A stretch of 64,000 bases of DNA, taken from positions 62,001-126,000 of the forward strand of contig NZ_JAAGPD010000031.1 of assembly GCF_017104565.1 (NCBI RefSeq), given 5' to 3'. This stretch comes from Paraburkholderia sp. Tr-20389. GTDB taxonomy: Bacteria; Pseudomonadota; Gammaproteobacteria; Burkholderiales; Burkholderiaceae. A program made the translations under genes and the position numbers. Numbering within the stretch: the stretch's first letter is position 1; each line of letters opens with the position of its first letter. Positions 20,674 through 28,944 of the stretch are shown in pieces. The notes beneath the pieces were generated by a model. The model did no database searches and was not told the DNA's origin. It worked only from the letters and a program-made list of their open reading frames with translations.

Positions 20674-21981
20674 TCAGGTTGCATCGTGGGCGGTAGCGGG
20701 GTAGAGCCGCGACAGCTCGTGGACGCGCTTTCCAGGTCCAAATTGGCAGCGCATCCGCTCGAAAATAGCGCGCGTCTCATTTGCGATCATCAACGGAACA
20801 CCGATTCGGCTGGCGAATGAACAGCCTTCCTGGAGGTGCTTCAGCGCATCGTCGACAGATGAGTTGCTCGGACGTTCGCCGCTCATCAGCTCGCTAAAGA
20901 TGTTCCGCGACCCGGTACTCCAAGCCGAACTGCCATGGAGAACCTGGCTCATGTCTTTCAGTTGCAGTCCGTAGTTCAGGCCAGCAGAGATGCACTCGTA
21001 AGAAATCGCGCGAGACTGTGACGCAACGATGCTAGCGATGGTTTCCAGCGTGTCGGCCCCGCTGCTTTCCGACTGTGCCGCCGCAGACTTAAGCGCATCG
21101 TCGGCAATGCTCGAGCCTGCCATCGACCCAATGATCTTCACCATATCCTCGAGGCGAGCCTGTGGACCCTGCAGATTCCCACCAATCTGCAGGAGACCCT
21201 GGACGATGCCAGTGATCGGCATCGGGGTACCGTGCTTCATGCCGAGCGACAGCGCCTGATAGATGTCCTTCAGCATCAGGGACAGTGCGAAATCGGTCGA
21301 CGCCTTGCCTTGAAGAAGGGCTGGCAACATACGGTCGGTGATCTGACAGCACGCTTCGCCGTCTGAAAGATGGTCCGCGATAGTCTGAAGCGTGAGTCCG
21401 GATTTCCGGCCGAATGCCAGCACCTCCAGTATGCCGAGACGGTTGCCCGCGTTCATCGCGTTGTTGACTGTTTTCAGTGCCTGGCCGTCGCCCACTCGGA
21501 ATCCACAGCGAAAAATCTTGTCCGTGATCGCTCGAAGCGCCGGGTCTGCCCGATCCAGCACCTCCGCAGATGCCGACACCATCAGGTTTGCGTTTCCCGT
21601 GGAGACTATCTGAGGACTTGCTGATACCGCGGCGTCCATCATCAGCACGCCAGACTCGGCGAGCGCGGCGGCGATCTCACGGGTCTCTTCGGGTACACCG
21701 CTAGTCTGATCAACCACGATCTTTCCGGGGCTCAACCCCGCAGCCAGCCCATCCGGTGCGAACACCGCGTTCTTTACGTCGGCGCTGCGCGGCAGGCAAA
21801 GGAAGACCACGTCAGCGCGCTTCGCGAGCTCGGCGGCTGTGGGCGCCACACTTGCGCCAAGAGAAGCCAGCTCTCCCACAGCAGCCGCACTGATGTCCCA
21901 TACCGTCAACTGATGATCTTTCAGGAATCGCCTGGCGAGCTGGCCGCCCAGCGCGCCAAGCCCAATATATCCGATGTTCAT
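20674..21981 (-). CDS. HIBADH-family dehydrogenase with an extra C-terminal helical domain
   Basis: NAD(P)-dependent beta-hydroxyacid dehydrogenase family, 435 residues against the usual ~290. Rossmann motif GYIGLGALG at residues 4-12. The substrate loop DAAVSASPQ departs from the usual D-x-P-V-S/T-G-G. Catalytic lysine K170 is present in GQALKTVNN. The helical domain ends near 285; residues about 310-425 then form what looks like a second copy of that helical domain (SYECISAGLNYGLQLKDMSQVL parallels NRLGILEVLAFGRKSGLTLQTI). Start set at MNIGYIGLGA, with its own operator upstream. The reaction is unknown; a 2-hydroxyalkyl acid is the family norm. Confidence 0.8.
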   Translation of the reverse strand: MNIGYIGLGALGGQLARRFLKDHQLTVWDISAAAVGELASLGASVAPTAAELAKRADVVFLCLPRSADVKNAVFAPDGLAAGLSPGKIVVDQTSGVPEETREIAAALAESGVLMMDAAVSASPQIVSTGNANLMVSASAEVLDRADPALRAITDKIFRCGFRVGDGQALKTVNNAMNAGNRLGILEVLAFGRKSGLTLQTIADHLSDGEACCQITDRMLPALLQGKASTDFALSLMLKDIYQALSLGMKHGTPMPITGIVQGLLQIGGNLQGPQARLEDMVKIIGSMAGSSIADDALKSAAAQSESSGADTLETIASIVASQSRAISYECISAGLNYGLQLKDMSQVLHGSSAWSTGSRNIFSELMSGERPSNSSVDDALKHLQEGCSFASRIGVPLMIANETRAIFERMRCQFGPGKRVHELSRLYPATAHDAT

Positions 21982-22081
21982 TGTCGCCTCACATGACTGT
22001 TTGATTGATGGTATCTGGTTCTTGTCGGAATGCGTCCCGCGATGATTCCAGTAATCCCGAGGCTGTAGCGCATTTGGAGCG

Positions 22082-22129
22082 ATCGTATCATGCAAATCAC
22101 TGATCGATATCGATTCCACTAGATGGAAT
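22082..22129 (-). promoter_or_regulatory. Island operator 1 plus extended -10 (for the gene starting 21981)
   Basis: 17-bp inverted repeat ATTCCACTAGATGGAAT at 22113-22129. On the minus strand, TGATACGAT (extended -10, hexamer 22087-22082) begins exactly 42 nt from the operator start. It precedes the HIBADH-family gene by about 100 nt. Confidence 0.75.
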
Positions 22130-22135
22130 CTAAGG

Positions 22136-23155
22136 TTATTGACCAATGTGTAGGTCGAAATGGGTCGCTGCATGGAACTGGGCCCATTTTTTCGTGTCGT
22201 GAAGGACGTAGTCCTTCACGGATTGGGGCGTGCTGATACCTGGCTCGTACCCGAGCTTGTGCATGTAAGCGACCGTCTCGGGCATACGGGAGACCGCGTT
22301 GATCGCACCATTCAGCGTCTGGACGATGTCCGCCGGAAGCCCTTTTGCCCCTACCAGCACGTAGTACGTGTAGGGATCGACGTTTCCCAGGCCGGGGATC
22401 TTCGCCTCTCCCAGCGCTGGGACGTTGGGCAGTGAAGCGACGCGTCTGTTACCCGTAACGGCCAGGGCGCGCACCATGCCACCCTGAATCGACGGGAGCG
22501 CGCCCTGAATGGGGGTCATCCCGATCTGTACCGATCCGGAGAGCAGTGCCGTGATGATTTCGGCGTCAGCCTTGAAGGGAATGTGCGTCATCCGTATCCC
22601 GGCGAGGCTCGACAGATATTCCATCTGTATATGGCTGGCTGAGCCGATGCCGGAAGACCCGAAGTTCAGCGAGCCGGGGTGAGCCTTGCAGTACTTCACA
22701 AGCTCTGAAATGTCGGCGATGGGAAGGGACGGGCTCGCAACGATCACGCCGGGTGCCTCTCCGACAAGCCCGATAAACGAAAAGTCTTTGACGGGATCGT
22801 AAGGAAGGTCCTTCTGCAGGCCCGGGTACTGGGAAGCGGCGCTGCCGGTGATCAGGAACAGTGTGTATCCATCGGCCGGCGCGGACTTCAGGTTCCGTAT
22901 CGCAATCATCTGATATGCACCGGGACGGTTCTCGATGTAGACGCTCGCCCGCAGGACATCGCTGAGTTTTGACGCGTAGTACCGGGCGATCGTGTCGGTG
23001 GCGCCAGCAGCATTGAATCCGACGAGCAGCCTCACCGGTCGCGCCGGATAGCCGTTTTCTGCGCGCGCGTGTCCCGAAACGAACGCGGCTGCGAAAATCC
23101 ACACGCTTACTCCAAGCAAGGGCCCAAAAGCTCCGAATCTCCAGTGCCTGCGCAT
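22136..23155 (-). CDS. Bug-family (TctC-like) periplasmic solute receptor 1
   Basis: A 339-residue extracytoplasmic receptor of the tripartite tricarboxylate transporter type. Signal peptide with hydrophobic core FGPLLGVSVWIFAAAFVSG, cleavage near GHARA. The mature part has the family pattern YPARPVRLLVGFNAAGATDTIAR, LNFGSSGIGSASHIQMEYL and HIPFKADAEIITALLSG. Family ligands are carboxylates. It is divergent from a LysR gene. The TctAB permease is 14 kb away in the same island and could be its partner. Confidence 0.9.
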   Translation of the reverse strand: MRRHWRFGAFGPLLGVSVWIFAAAFVSGHARAENGYPARPVRLLVGFNAAGATDTIARYYASKLSDVLRASVYIENRPGAYQMIAIRNLKSAPADGYTLFLITGSAASQYPGLQKDLPYDPVKDFSFIGLVGEAPGVIVASPSLPIADISELVKYCKAHPGSLNFGSSGIGSASHIQMEYLSSLAGIRMTHIPFKADAEIITALLSGSVQIGMTPIQGALPSIQGGMVRALAVTGNRRVASLPNVPALGEAKIPGLGNVDPYTYYVLVGAKGLPADIVQTLNGAINAVSRMPETVAYMHKLGYEPGISTPQSVKDYVLHDTKKWAQFHAATHFDLHIGQ

Positions 23156-23226
23156 GTCTTCCTCCCGTCGATGAAATTTCTAACAGTTTGCCCGATCGAT
23201 GCGGTACAGTGTTTAAAATGGTACGA

Positions 23227-23243
23227 GTTCCAATGGTCGAAAC
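23227..23243. promoter_or_regulatory. Island operator 2
   Basis: GTTCCAATGGTCGAAAC matches the island consensus RTTYC-N7-GRAAY. It lies in the divergent region between Bug receptor 1 and the LysR gene. No good -10 is at either standard spacing; CAAACT at 53 nt toward the Bug gene is weak. It may therefore serve as a modified or repressive site. Confidence 0.5.
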
Positions 23244-23387
23244 GCGACATCTATGCGGCGATAACTTCCCTGATTCACGCCGGGTTCGGAATTCGCTGTG
23301 TCCCGGTGATGGGTGATAGCGACAACTCGCCATTGCGATGCAGATGGCGCATTGACCCGGCTGGACGCGCTGAATAAGGCAACGCAA

Positions 23388-24311
23388 ATGGAAATCCGGC
23401 AGCTCCGCTATTTCGTGCAGGTCGTCCAGAGCGGTAGCATGGGGCGCGCTGCCATCGAACTCGATCTCGTCACGTCGGCGCTGAGCCAGCAGGTCAGTCG
23501 ACTGGAAAGCGAGCTTTCCGTGCGACTTCTGAAACGCACCAAGAACGGTGTGCAGCCTACAAGTGCAGGTCTCGCTTTCTGGCACAAGGCGCAACTGATC
23601 CTGCGCATGGCCGACGATGCAGCCAAAGCAGCGCAGTTGGGACGTCTGTCGGGAGAAGCGTCGGTGGGACTCGCGCCGAGCACATCGGGCGTGCTTGCAC
23701 TGCCATTCCTTCGCGAAATGAGGTCCCGGTACCCGGATGTCGGTATTCGCATCGTCGAAAGTCTGTCCGGCAACCTGGGGTCGTTGCTTGCGTCACGGCA
23801 GATCGACGTAGCCATCATCTTTGGCGGTTCAAGGGCGAAGCGTGTCCAGACCGCTCCACTGCTTTCCGAGCGGCTGTATGTGATTTCGGCTGACACGTTG
23901 CCGCTTCCCGCGGATCCGTCTGGATATGACATCGCCGAATTGGCGCAATTTCCGCTAATCCTTCCAAGTAGTCCGCATGGACTGCGGTCACTGGTGGATG
24001 GCGCTTTTTCGCGAGCCGGCTGCGCGATGAGCGTAGCTGCTGAAATAGACGGACTCGCAACGCTGATGGAGGCGGTCAGCAGTGGCATGGGCGTGACGAT
24101 TCAGCCCGCCGCTGCCCTGGCGCGCTGCAAGGGATCAAAGCTGCACACGGTGCCGATTCTTGGAGCCACCCTCAGCCGTATCAATCTCGTCGCGTCTCTG
24201 GCGGATGAGGAGTTGACGCCTGCCGGACTGGCCGCGCGTCTTGTTTTGCGGGAGGTGGCATTGAGGCAGGTCGACGAAGAGCGGTGGCTCGGGGTGACGG
24301 CGTTGATCTGA
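23388..24311 (+). CDS. LysR family regulator
   Basis: A 307-residue LysR protein: HTH MEIRQLRYFVQVVQSGSMGRAA and SALSQQVSRLE, then an effector domain from about residue 90 (GEASVGLAPSTSGVLALPF). The pattern resembles the Nac/CbbR-like group of LysR proteins regulating organic-acid catabolism. It is divergent from Bug receptor 1 and followed by an IclR gene in the same direction, so two regulator types sit side by side. Start taken at the conserved MEIRQLRYF. Confidence 0.88.
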   Translation: MEIRQLRYFVQVVQSGSMGRAAIELDLVTSALSQQVSRLESELSVRLLKRTKNGVQPTSAGLAFWHKAQLILRMADDAAKAAQLGRLSGEASVGLAPSTSGVLALPFLREMRSRYPDVGIRIVESLSGNLGSLLASRQIDVAIIFGGSRAKRVQTAPLLSERLYVISADTLPLPADPSGYDIAELAQFPLILPSSPHGLRSLVDGAFSRAGCAMSVAAEIDGLATLMEAVSSGMGVTIQPAAALARCKGSKLHTVPILGATLSRINLVASLADEELTPAGLAARLVLREVALRQVDEERWLGVTALI

Positions 24312-24403
24312 CCAGAGCGCACGCCCGGTGATGCGTTTTCCAGTCGGAGTGGTTCGGCGATGTGCCGCGCGAGGCTGGAGTCAACCAATTTGAGGGGTTT
24401 TTC

Positions 24404-25216
24404 GTGAAAGAGACCATGCGCTCGGTGCAACGCATCCTGGCAGTGTTCGAAAGTTTCAGCGTCGACAGAACAAGTCTCATGCTGCAGGAGATAGCGGACC
24501 GCATCGCGCTTCCCAAGTCGACCGCGTTCCGTATTGTCCAGAGCCTGGAGAAGGCGGGGTACCTGGTCCGCCTCGAAGATCAACAGTATTGCCTGTCATT
24601 CCAGTTCACCCGCCTGGCGGGCCACGTCCGCAGCACCCTGGGGATTCGTGAGATATCGCGACCGGTCCTTCTTCAGCTTGCGGACCGCACCCGCGAGACG
24701 GCTTCATTGCACACGCTTTCGGGTAGCTACCGGATCTGCATCGACGCGGTGGCAACTGTCGCTGCACCGCTCAGGATGGTTGCCCAACCTGGCGAGCAGG
24801 TACCGATGGTGGCGGGCGCTGCATCGAAGGTCCTGATGGCGTACATGCCGTCGGAGAAGTTGTCCGCGATGGTGGTCGATGTCGCGCGAGTGACTAGAAA
24901 GCCGAGGGCCGAGATCGAGAAGGAGCTGGAGAAGATCCGCTCTCAGGGGTTTGCTGCCTCTCATGGCGAGCGTCTGCTCGGCATTTCAGCGGTCTCTGCG
25001 CCGATTCGCGACTCGGACGACCAGGTCAGATATTGCATCTCGGTTGGCGCTCCCAGCGTTCGGATGAGAATCAACGAGGATGAAATCGTACGTAGCCTCC
25101 TGATTGCAGCAGCCGATATCTCGCGCCAGTTCGGCGCCGCAACGGTGGATTTTCATGAGGGGACCCAGTTTCTCGCGAAAGATGCAGGAACGATTACCCA
25201 TCGCATCAGCGGTTGA
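24404..25216 (+). CDS. IclR family regulator 1
   Basis: About 270 residues. Winged HTH at residues about 5-65 (VQRILAVFESFSVDRTSLML, PKSTAFRIVQSLEKAGYLVR) and an IclR effector domain ending in the GERLLGISAVSAPIRDSDDQV region. It is nearly identical in its DNA-binding part to the second IclR gene at 39197: about 12 differences in the first 83 residues. The GTG at 24404 has GAGGGG upstream; ATG four codons later is the alternative. Candidate regulator of the 17-bp island operators. The effector is unknown. Confidence 0.88.
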   Translation: MKETMRSVQRILAVFESFSVDRTSLMLQEIADRIALPKSTAFRIVQSLEKAGYLVRLEDQQYCLSFQFTRLAGHVRSTLGIREISRPVLLQLADRTRETASLHTLSGSYRICIDAVATVAAPLRMVAQPGEQVPMVAGAASKVLMAYMPSEKLSAMVVDVARVTRKPRAEIEKELEKIRSQGFAASHGERLLGISAVSAPIRDSDDQVRYCISVGAPSVRMRINEDEIVRSLLIAAADISRQFGAATVDFHEGTQFLAKDAGTITHRISG

Positions 25217-25239
25217 ATCGCAAAAAATCCAGCTATTAA

Positions 25240-25287
25240 GTTTCGAGCAGTGGAACCAATGCTGTTCAGTAGAACGCGTGATAACAT
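25240..25287 (+). promoter_or_regulatory. Island operator 3 plus extended -10 (for the gene starting 25417)
   Basis: GTTTCGAGCAGTGGAAC at 25240-25256, followed 42 nt from its start by TAACAT (25282-25287) within an extended -10 TGATAACAT. It directly precedes the multifunctional crotonase/dehydrogenase gene. Confidence 0.8.
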
Positions 25288-25416
25288 CGACCACATCTGT
25301 ATGTGAGCGGGAAGGTGCACTCACGGTGGGTTGATGCACGTCGACACGTGCTGCAGGGACTTCGCTATCGGGCATCGTGCGCTCGGAACTGGATTTTTGC
25401 TGAAAGGAGACCGGCG

Positions 25417-27528
25417 ATGTCGGAAGAAAGGTTAGTTGGATATAAGGTCGTCGATGGCGTAGCGGTGATAACGCTTAGCAATCCACCGGTGAACGCGCTT
25501 GCGCCAGGGATGCGGGAGAGCCTGATTGAATGCCTTGAGCAGGCGAATGCGGACCACAGGGTGAAGGGCGTCGTTGTGACGGGAGGCGGGGGCAATTTCG
25601 TGGCGGGCGCCGATATCCGGCAATTCGGCAAAGAGCGCAAGGTTTCATCGTCGGTCAGCACTGCAGCGATCGACGCCAGTCATAAGCCGGTCGTGGCGGC
25701 CATCCGCGGCTACGCTTTGGGTGCAGGTCTGGAACATGCGCTCGCATGCCACTACCGATTCGCGTCGTCCGACGCAAAACTGGGTTTGCCTGAGGTCAAG
25801 ATCGGCATCATTCCTGCCGGAGGAGGCACGCAACGCCTTACGCGGCTTGTCGGGCCGAAAGCGGCCATCGATATCATCGTTAGCGGGCGCCACGTGTCTG
25901 CAAAAAACGCTCTGGAATTGGGTCTGATCGACCGCGTGGTGGCCGACGAACTCGTCGTCGCGGAAGCACTGGACTTTGTAAGAAGTCTTCCGCGGGGTGA
26001 AGGCGTGCGACGCGTTCGCGACATGAACGACCGGATCGAGCATGCGAAAGCCAATCCGCAGGAGTGGACACCCGCGCGTGACGAAGCCGCGAGGAAGGCG
26101 CGATTCGTCAAGGCGCCGCACAGCGCGTTGGCCTGTATCGAGATGGCGGTGAACGGATCGTTCGAGGAAGGCATTGCGCTTGAACAGTCGCTTTTTGCGG
26201 AACTCGAAAGTTCCGATGAGGCAAAGGCGCTCCGCTACGCATTTTTCGCGGAGCGCGAAGCTGCGAAGATTCCGGGCAAGCCGGATCACTACAAGCCCGA
26301 GGCGGTTCGCAGCGCAGCTGTGATTGGAGCAGGAACGATGGGTGGCGGGATTGCCATCTGTTTCGCCGACGCCCATGTTCCAGTGAAGGTGCTCGAAGCA
26401 AGTCAGGAGGGCCTCGATCGCGGAATGCAGAAAATCAGGGACACTTATGCGACGAGGGTGAGCCGAGGCAGTCTGACGCAGGGTGAGATGGACGAGAGCC
26501 TGACGTACATCCAGCCCGTGATGGACTATGAACAGATCGGTGACGCTGATGTGGTGATTGAGGCGATTTTCGAGCGCATTGACCTCAAGAAGGAGGTTTT
26601 CGGAAAAATCGATAGCGTAATGAAGGAGGGGGCGCTGTTGCTGACCAACTCCTCGGCGATCGATATCGATACGATGGCCAACGTGACGCGCCGGCCAGCC
26701 GACGTGGCCGGCGCGCACTTCTTCGCTCCGGCAAACGTCATGAAGCTCTGTGAGGTGGTGCGAGGCACGAGTAGCTCTGTCGAGACCATCCTGCGTACCG
26801 CACGGCTCGGACGCGACCTGAACAAGGTAAGCGTCGTTGCGGGATCGTGCGACGGTTTTGCAGCAAACCGAAGTCGTGCGCCGCTGGTCACGGAGGCGAT
26901 GCTTCTGCTCGAAGAGGGTGCTCGACCAGACCGGATCGATCGCGTCATGAAGGCGTTTGGCTATCCGATGGGACCGTTCGCGGTCAGCGACCTGTCAGGG
27001 CTCGATGTCAGCTACGACACCCGGAAACGGCGGGCGGCTGCGGATCCAACCTATCGCAAGCTGCACGTGCCTGACCGGATGGTTGAACTTGGCCGCAAAG
27101 GGCAGAAAAACGGCACCGGCTGGTACCGATACAACCCTGGCGACCGAAAGCCGATCGTGGACCCCGAGGTCGACGCGATCATTGCAGGCGTGGCACGCGA
27201 ACTCGGCGTCGAACAGCGAGAGTTCTCTGACGACGAGATTCTGCAGCGCCTGCTCTTCGCGTCAGTCAACGAGGTCTGCAAGATTCTCGAGGATGGGAAA
27301 GCGTACCGCGCAAGCGACGTCGACGTGATGTGGTTGTACGGCTTCGGATTTCCGCGGCACCGGGGCGGCCTGATGTATTGGGCGGACACCGTTGGGGCAG
27401 GCAAGGTCGGCCAGCAGGTCCAGGCATGGCACGAGCAGTTCGGAAAACGCTGGAAGCCGGGCCGCCTCTTGCTCGAAGCTGCGGCTGCAGGATCTCAACT
27501 GCGCGACCTGCGCGCGCCGGGCATCTGA
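25417..27528 (+). CDS. Enoyl-CoA hydratase / 3-hydroxyacyl-CoA dehydrogenase fusion (FadB/FadJ-like)
   Basis: Hydration of enoyl-CoA and NAD-dependent oxidation of the 3-hydroxyacyl-CoA product on one 703-residue chain. N-terminal crotonase domain with both catalytic glutamates (E106 in LGAGLEHA, E126 in LPEVKIG) and oxyanion loop FVAGADI. The dehydrogenase starts near residue 300 with VIGAGTMGGGIA (302-311), the catalytic His is in GAHFFAPANVMKLCEVVRG, and two C-terminal helical HAD domains follow (GFGFPRHRGGLMYW). Start chosen at MSEERLVGYK. It is a monocistronic unit with its own operator and terminator region, and probably acts on the island's acyl-CoA intermediate. Confidence 0.9.
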   Translation: MSEERLVGYKVVDGVAVITLSNPPVNALAPGMRESLIECLEQANADHRVKGVVVTGGGGNFVAGADIRQFGKERKVSSSVSTAAIDASHKPVVAAIRGYALGAGLEHALACHYRFASSDAKLGLPEVKIGIIPAGGGTQRLTRLVGPKAAIDIIVSGRHVSAKNALELGLIDRVVADELVVAEALDFVRSLPRGEGVRRVRDMNDRIEHAKANPQEWTPARDEAARKARFVKAPHSALACIEMAVNGSFEEGIALEQSLFAELESSDEAKALRYAFFAEREAAKIPGKPDHYKPEAVRSAAVIGAGTMGGGIAICFADAHVPVKVLEASQEGLDRGMQKIRDTYATRVSRGSLTQGEMDESLTYIQPVMDYEQIGDADVVIEAIFERIDLKKEVFGKIDSVMKEGALLLTNSSAIDIDTMANVTRRPADVAGAHFFAPANVMKLCEVVRGTSSSVETILRTARLGRDLNKVSVVAGSCDGFAANRSRAPLVTEAMLLLEEGARPDRIDRVMKAFGYPMGPFAVSDLSGLDVSYDTRKRRAAADPTYRKLHVPDRMVELGRKGQKNGTGWYRYNPGDRKPIVDPEVDAIIAGVARELGVEQREFSDDEILQRLLFASVNEVCKILEDGKAYRASDVDVMWLYGFGFPRHRGGLMYWADTVGAGKVGQQVQAWHEQFGKRWKPGRLLLEAAAAGSQLRDLRAPGI

Positions 27529-27785
27529 TATCGACTGGCCGATGACCTTCGGTTCATGTAACTCGGGATCGAAGGTCTCGTCGCACCAACCCTCTGCGTT
27601 GTGATTGATGCCGTATGTTTGCCAGCGCCGGCAACACCAGCATCGCTCATATCTGACACTGCCGCGGCACTCGTTTCCCGATAGATGCTGGACGGCCCGT
27701 AATTGGCTGATCCTACCCTCTCGTGTCGAGAAGGCAGACCTGTGCCGCAAACGCCGATCCGAACGTTCGTCGAACAAAAAGTGAA

Positions 27786-27818
27786 AACCCCGGAGACAGC
27801 TTACGTGTCTCCGGGGTT
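27786..27818 (-). terminator. Strong hairpin between convergent units
   Basis: Perfect 13-bp stem AACCCCGGAGACA / TGTCTCCGGGGTT with a 7-nt loop. On the minus strand it is followed by TTCACTTTTTG, giving an intrinsic terminator for the cupin gene; it probably also stops rightward transcription. The 257 bp to its left (27529-27785) hold no gene. Confidence 0.85.
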
Positions 27819-27842
27819 CGGCCTGAAAGTCCGATAGCTGGG

Positions 27843-28601
27843 TCAGGCGTTGTTTTCCTCGCGTGGGTACTGGAGGACCAGCGCCTCGAGCCCCTTGTCG
27901 CCGGATCGAATCGTAAATTTTTCTTCGTTCGGCTCGACGACAACCATTGACCAGAGCGGAAGTTCTTCGTCGTTGTGCAGGAGGGTGCCGTTGCCGACGA
28001 ACACGTAGTAACCGGCAGCGGCCTTCGGATCCGGACCTTCGACGCTCTGACCAGCTCCGAGTCGAACGATCTGCGCGTGCATGCCGTCCGAGTCATCCTT
28101 CAGAAGCGTTTCCCAGACCGGCTCGGCCCGTTCCTTCAGCACCGGCTCGATGGAGAAGCGCACGCGTTCCGAGGTCAGATGGCGGCGCTTGCTCGGCTTG
28201 AGCCGGTCCCGATACCCTTCCTTGTTCAGATACACGGGTTCCGAATTGCCGGTGTACATGCGCATTGCGACAAACGACAGACCTTGCGGACCTGCGACGA
28301 TCGGGCCGTAAGCGGTGTGATGGTCCTTGAACTGCACTGTCAGGGGCTCGAGTGGCTGTTGCTTGTTCCCAAGCGTCCCGGAGCCGGCGATGAACATCTG
28401 GAACATCGTCACGCCGTGAAAATGCGGAACGACCGACTCGTGCGGTTGCAGTTCCGACATGGTGGCCTGCGGCCCCGAACCCGTGGCGTTCGAGCTGCGA
28501 GGGCCAAAAAACACCGTTCCCCAATGCTGGTTTCCGGTGCCCGGAGAAACTACGACGTCTCTCTTGGAAAGAGCGTCGGCGCCGCTTCGTGTGTAGATCA
28601 T
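27843..28601 (-). CDS. Bicupin protein of unknown function
   Basis: 252 residues with two cupin-like halves. The first half has the metal-binding pattern SVVPHFHGVTMFQMFIAGSGTLG (His-x-His). The second (about 165-245: AGYYVFVGNGTLLHNDEELP) lacks the His pair. Metal-dependent oxygenase or isomerase activity is possible but not shown. It has its own promoter from island operator 4 and a terminator, and is divergent from the acyl-CoA synthetase operon. Confidence 0.7.
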   Translation of the reverse strand: MIYTRSGADALSKRDVVVSPGTGNQHWGTVFFGPRSSNATGSGPQATMSELQPHESVVPHFHGVTMFQMFIAGSGTLGNKQQPLEPLTVQFKDHHTAYGPIVAGPQGLSFVAMRMYTGNSEPVYLNKEGYRDRLKPSKRRHLTSERVRFSIEPVLKERAEPVWETLLKDDSDGMHAQIVRLGAGQSVEGPDPKAAAGYYVFVGNGTLLHNDEELPLWSMVVVEPNEEKFTIRSGDKGLEALVLQYPREENNA

Positions 28602-28686
28602 TCAAAGTCTCCTTGAATCTGCCATCGTCCGCAGATCGCTCTGCGATGCTTGTTGCGTTCGCCGGCATCTGGCAAACCACAATAGG

Positions 28687-28734
28687 ATCCTAGCATGAGT
28701 TTTAAAGAACAGTATCGATTCCGATCAGTGAAAC
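28687..28734 (-). promoter_or_regulatory. Island operator 4 plus extended -10 (for the cupin gene)
   Basis: ATTCCGATCAGTGAAAC at 28718-28734. Reading the minus strand, TGCTAGGAT (hexamer TAGGAT, 28692-28687) begins 42 nt from the operator start, the same geometry as operators 1, 3 and 6. Confidence 0.8.
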
Positions 28735-28784
28735 TTAGGCGATGATCATTCAAACCTGGCCGTGTTTTGCGGTCTTTTTTTGCT

Positions 28785-28845
28785 GTTTCATTCATCGGAA
28801 CGCATTTCATTTATCGTTGACGCCGGTCGATCCAGGGTCTACAGT
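28785..28845 (+). promoter_or_regulatory. Island operator 5 plus -35/-10 promoter (for the acyl-CoA synthetase operon)
   Basis: GTTTCATTCATCGGAAC at 28785-28801, then TTGACG (28817-28822), a 17-nt spacer and TACAGT (28840-28845). The operator starts 55 nt before the -10. The expected start site lies about 90 nt before the ATG at 28945. Confidence 0.8.
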
Positions 28846-28944
28846 CAAGTCCATTGGATCGCTCACGACGCGGAGCGACCGCCGAGAAATCGCTCGCTGT
28901 CAGAGCAGACTTTTCAGGAACAACCAGCTGGAGACGGATCGGAA

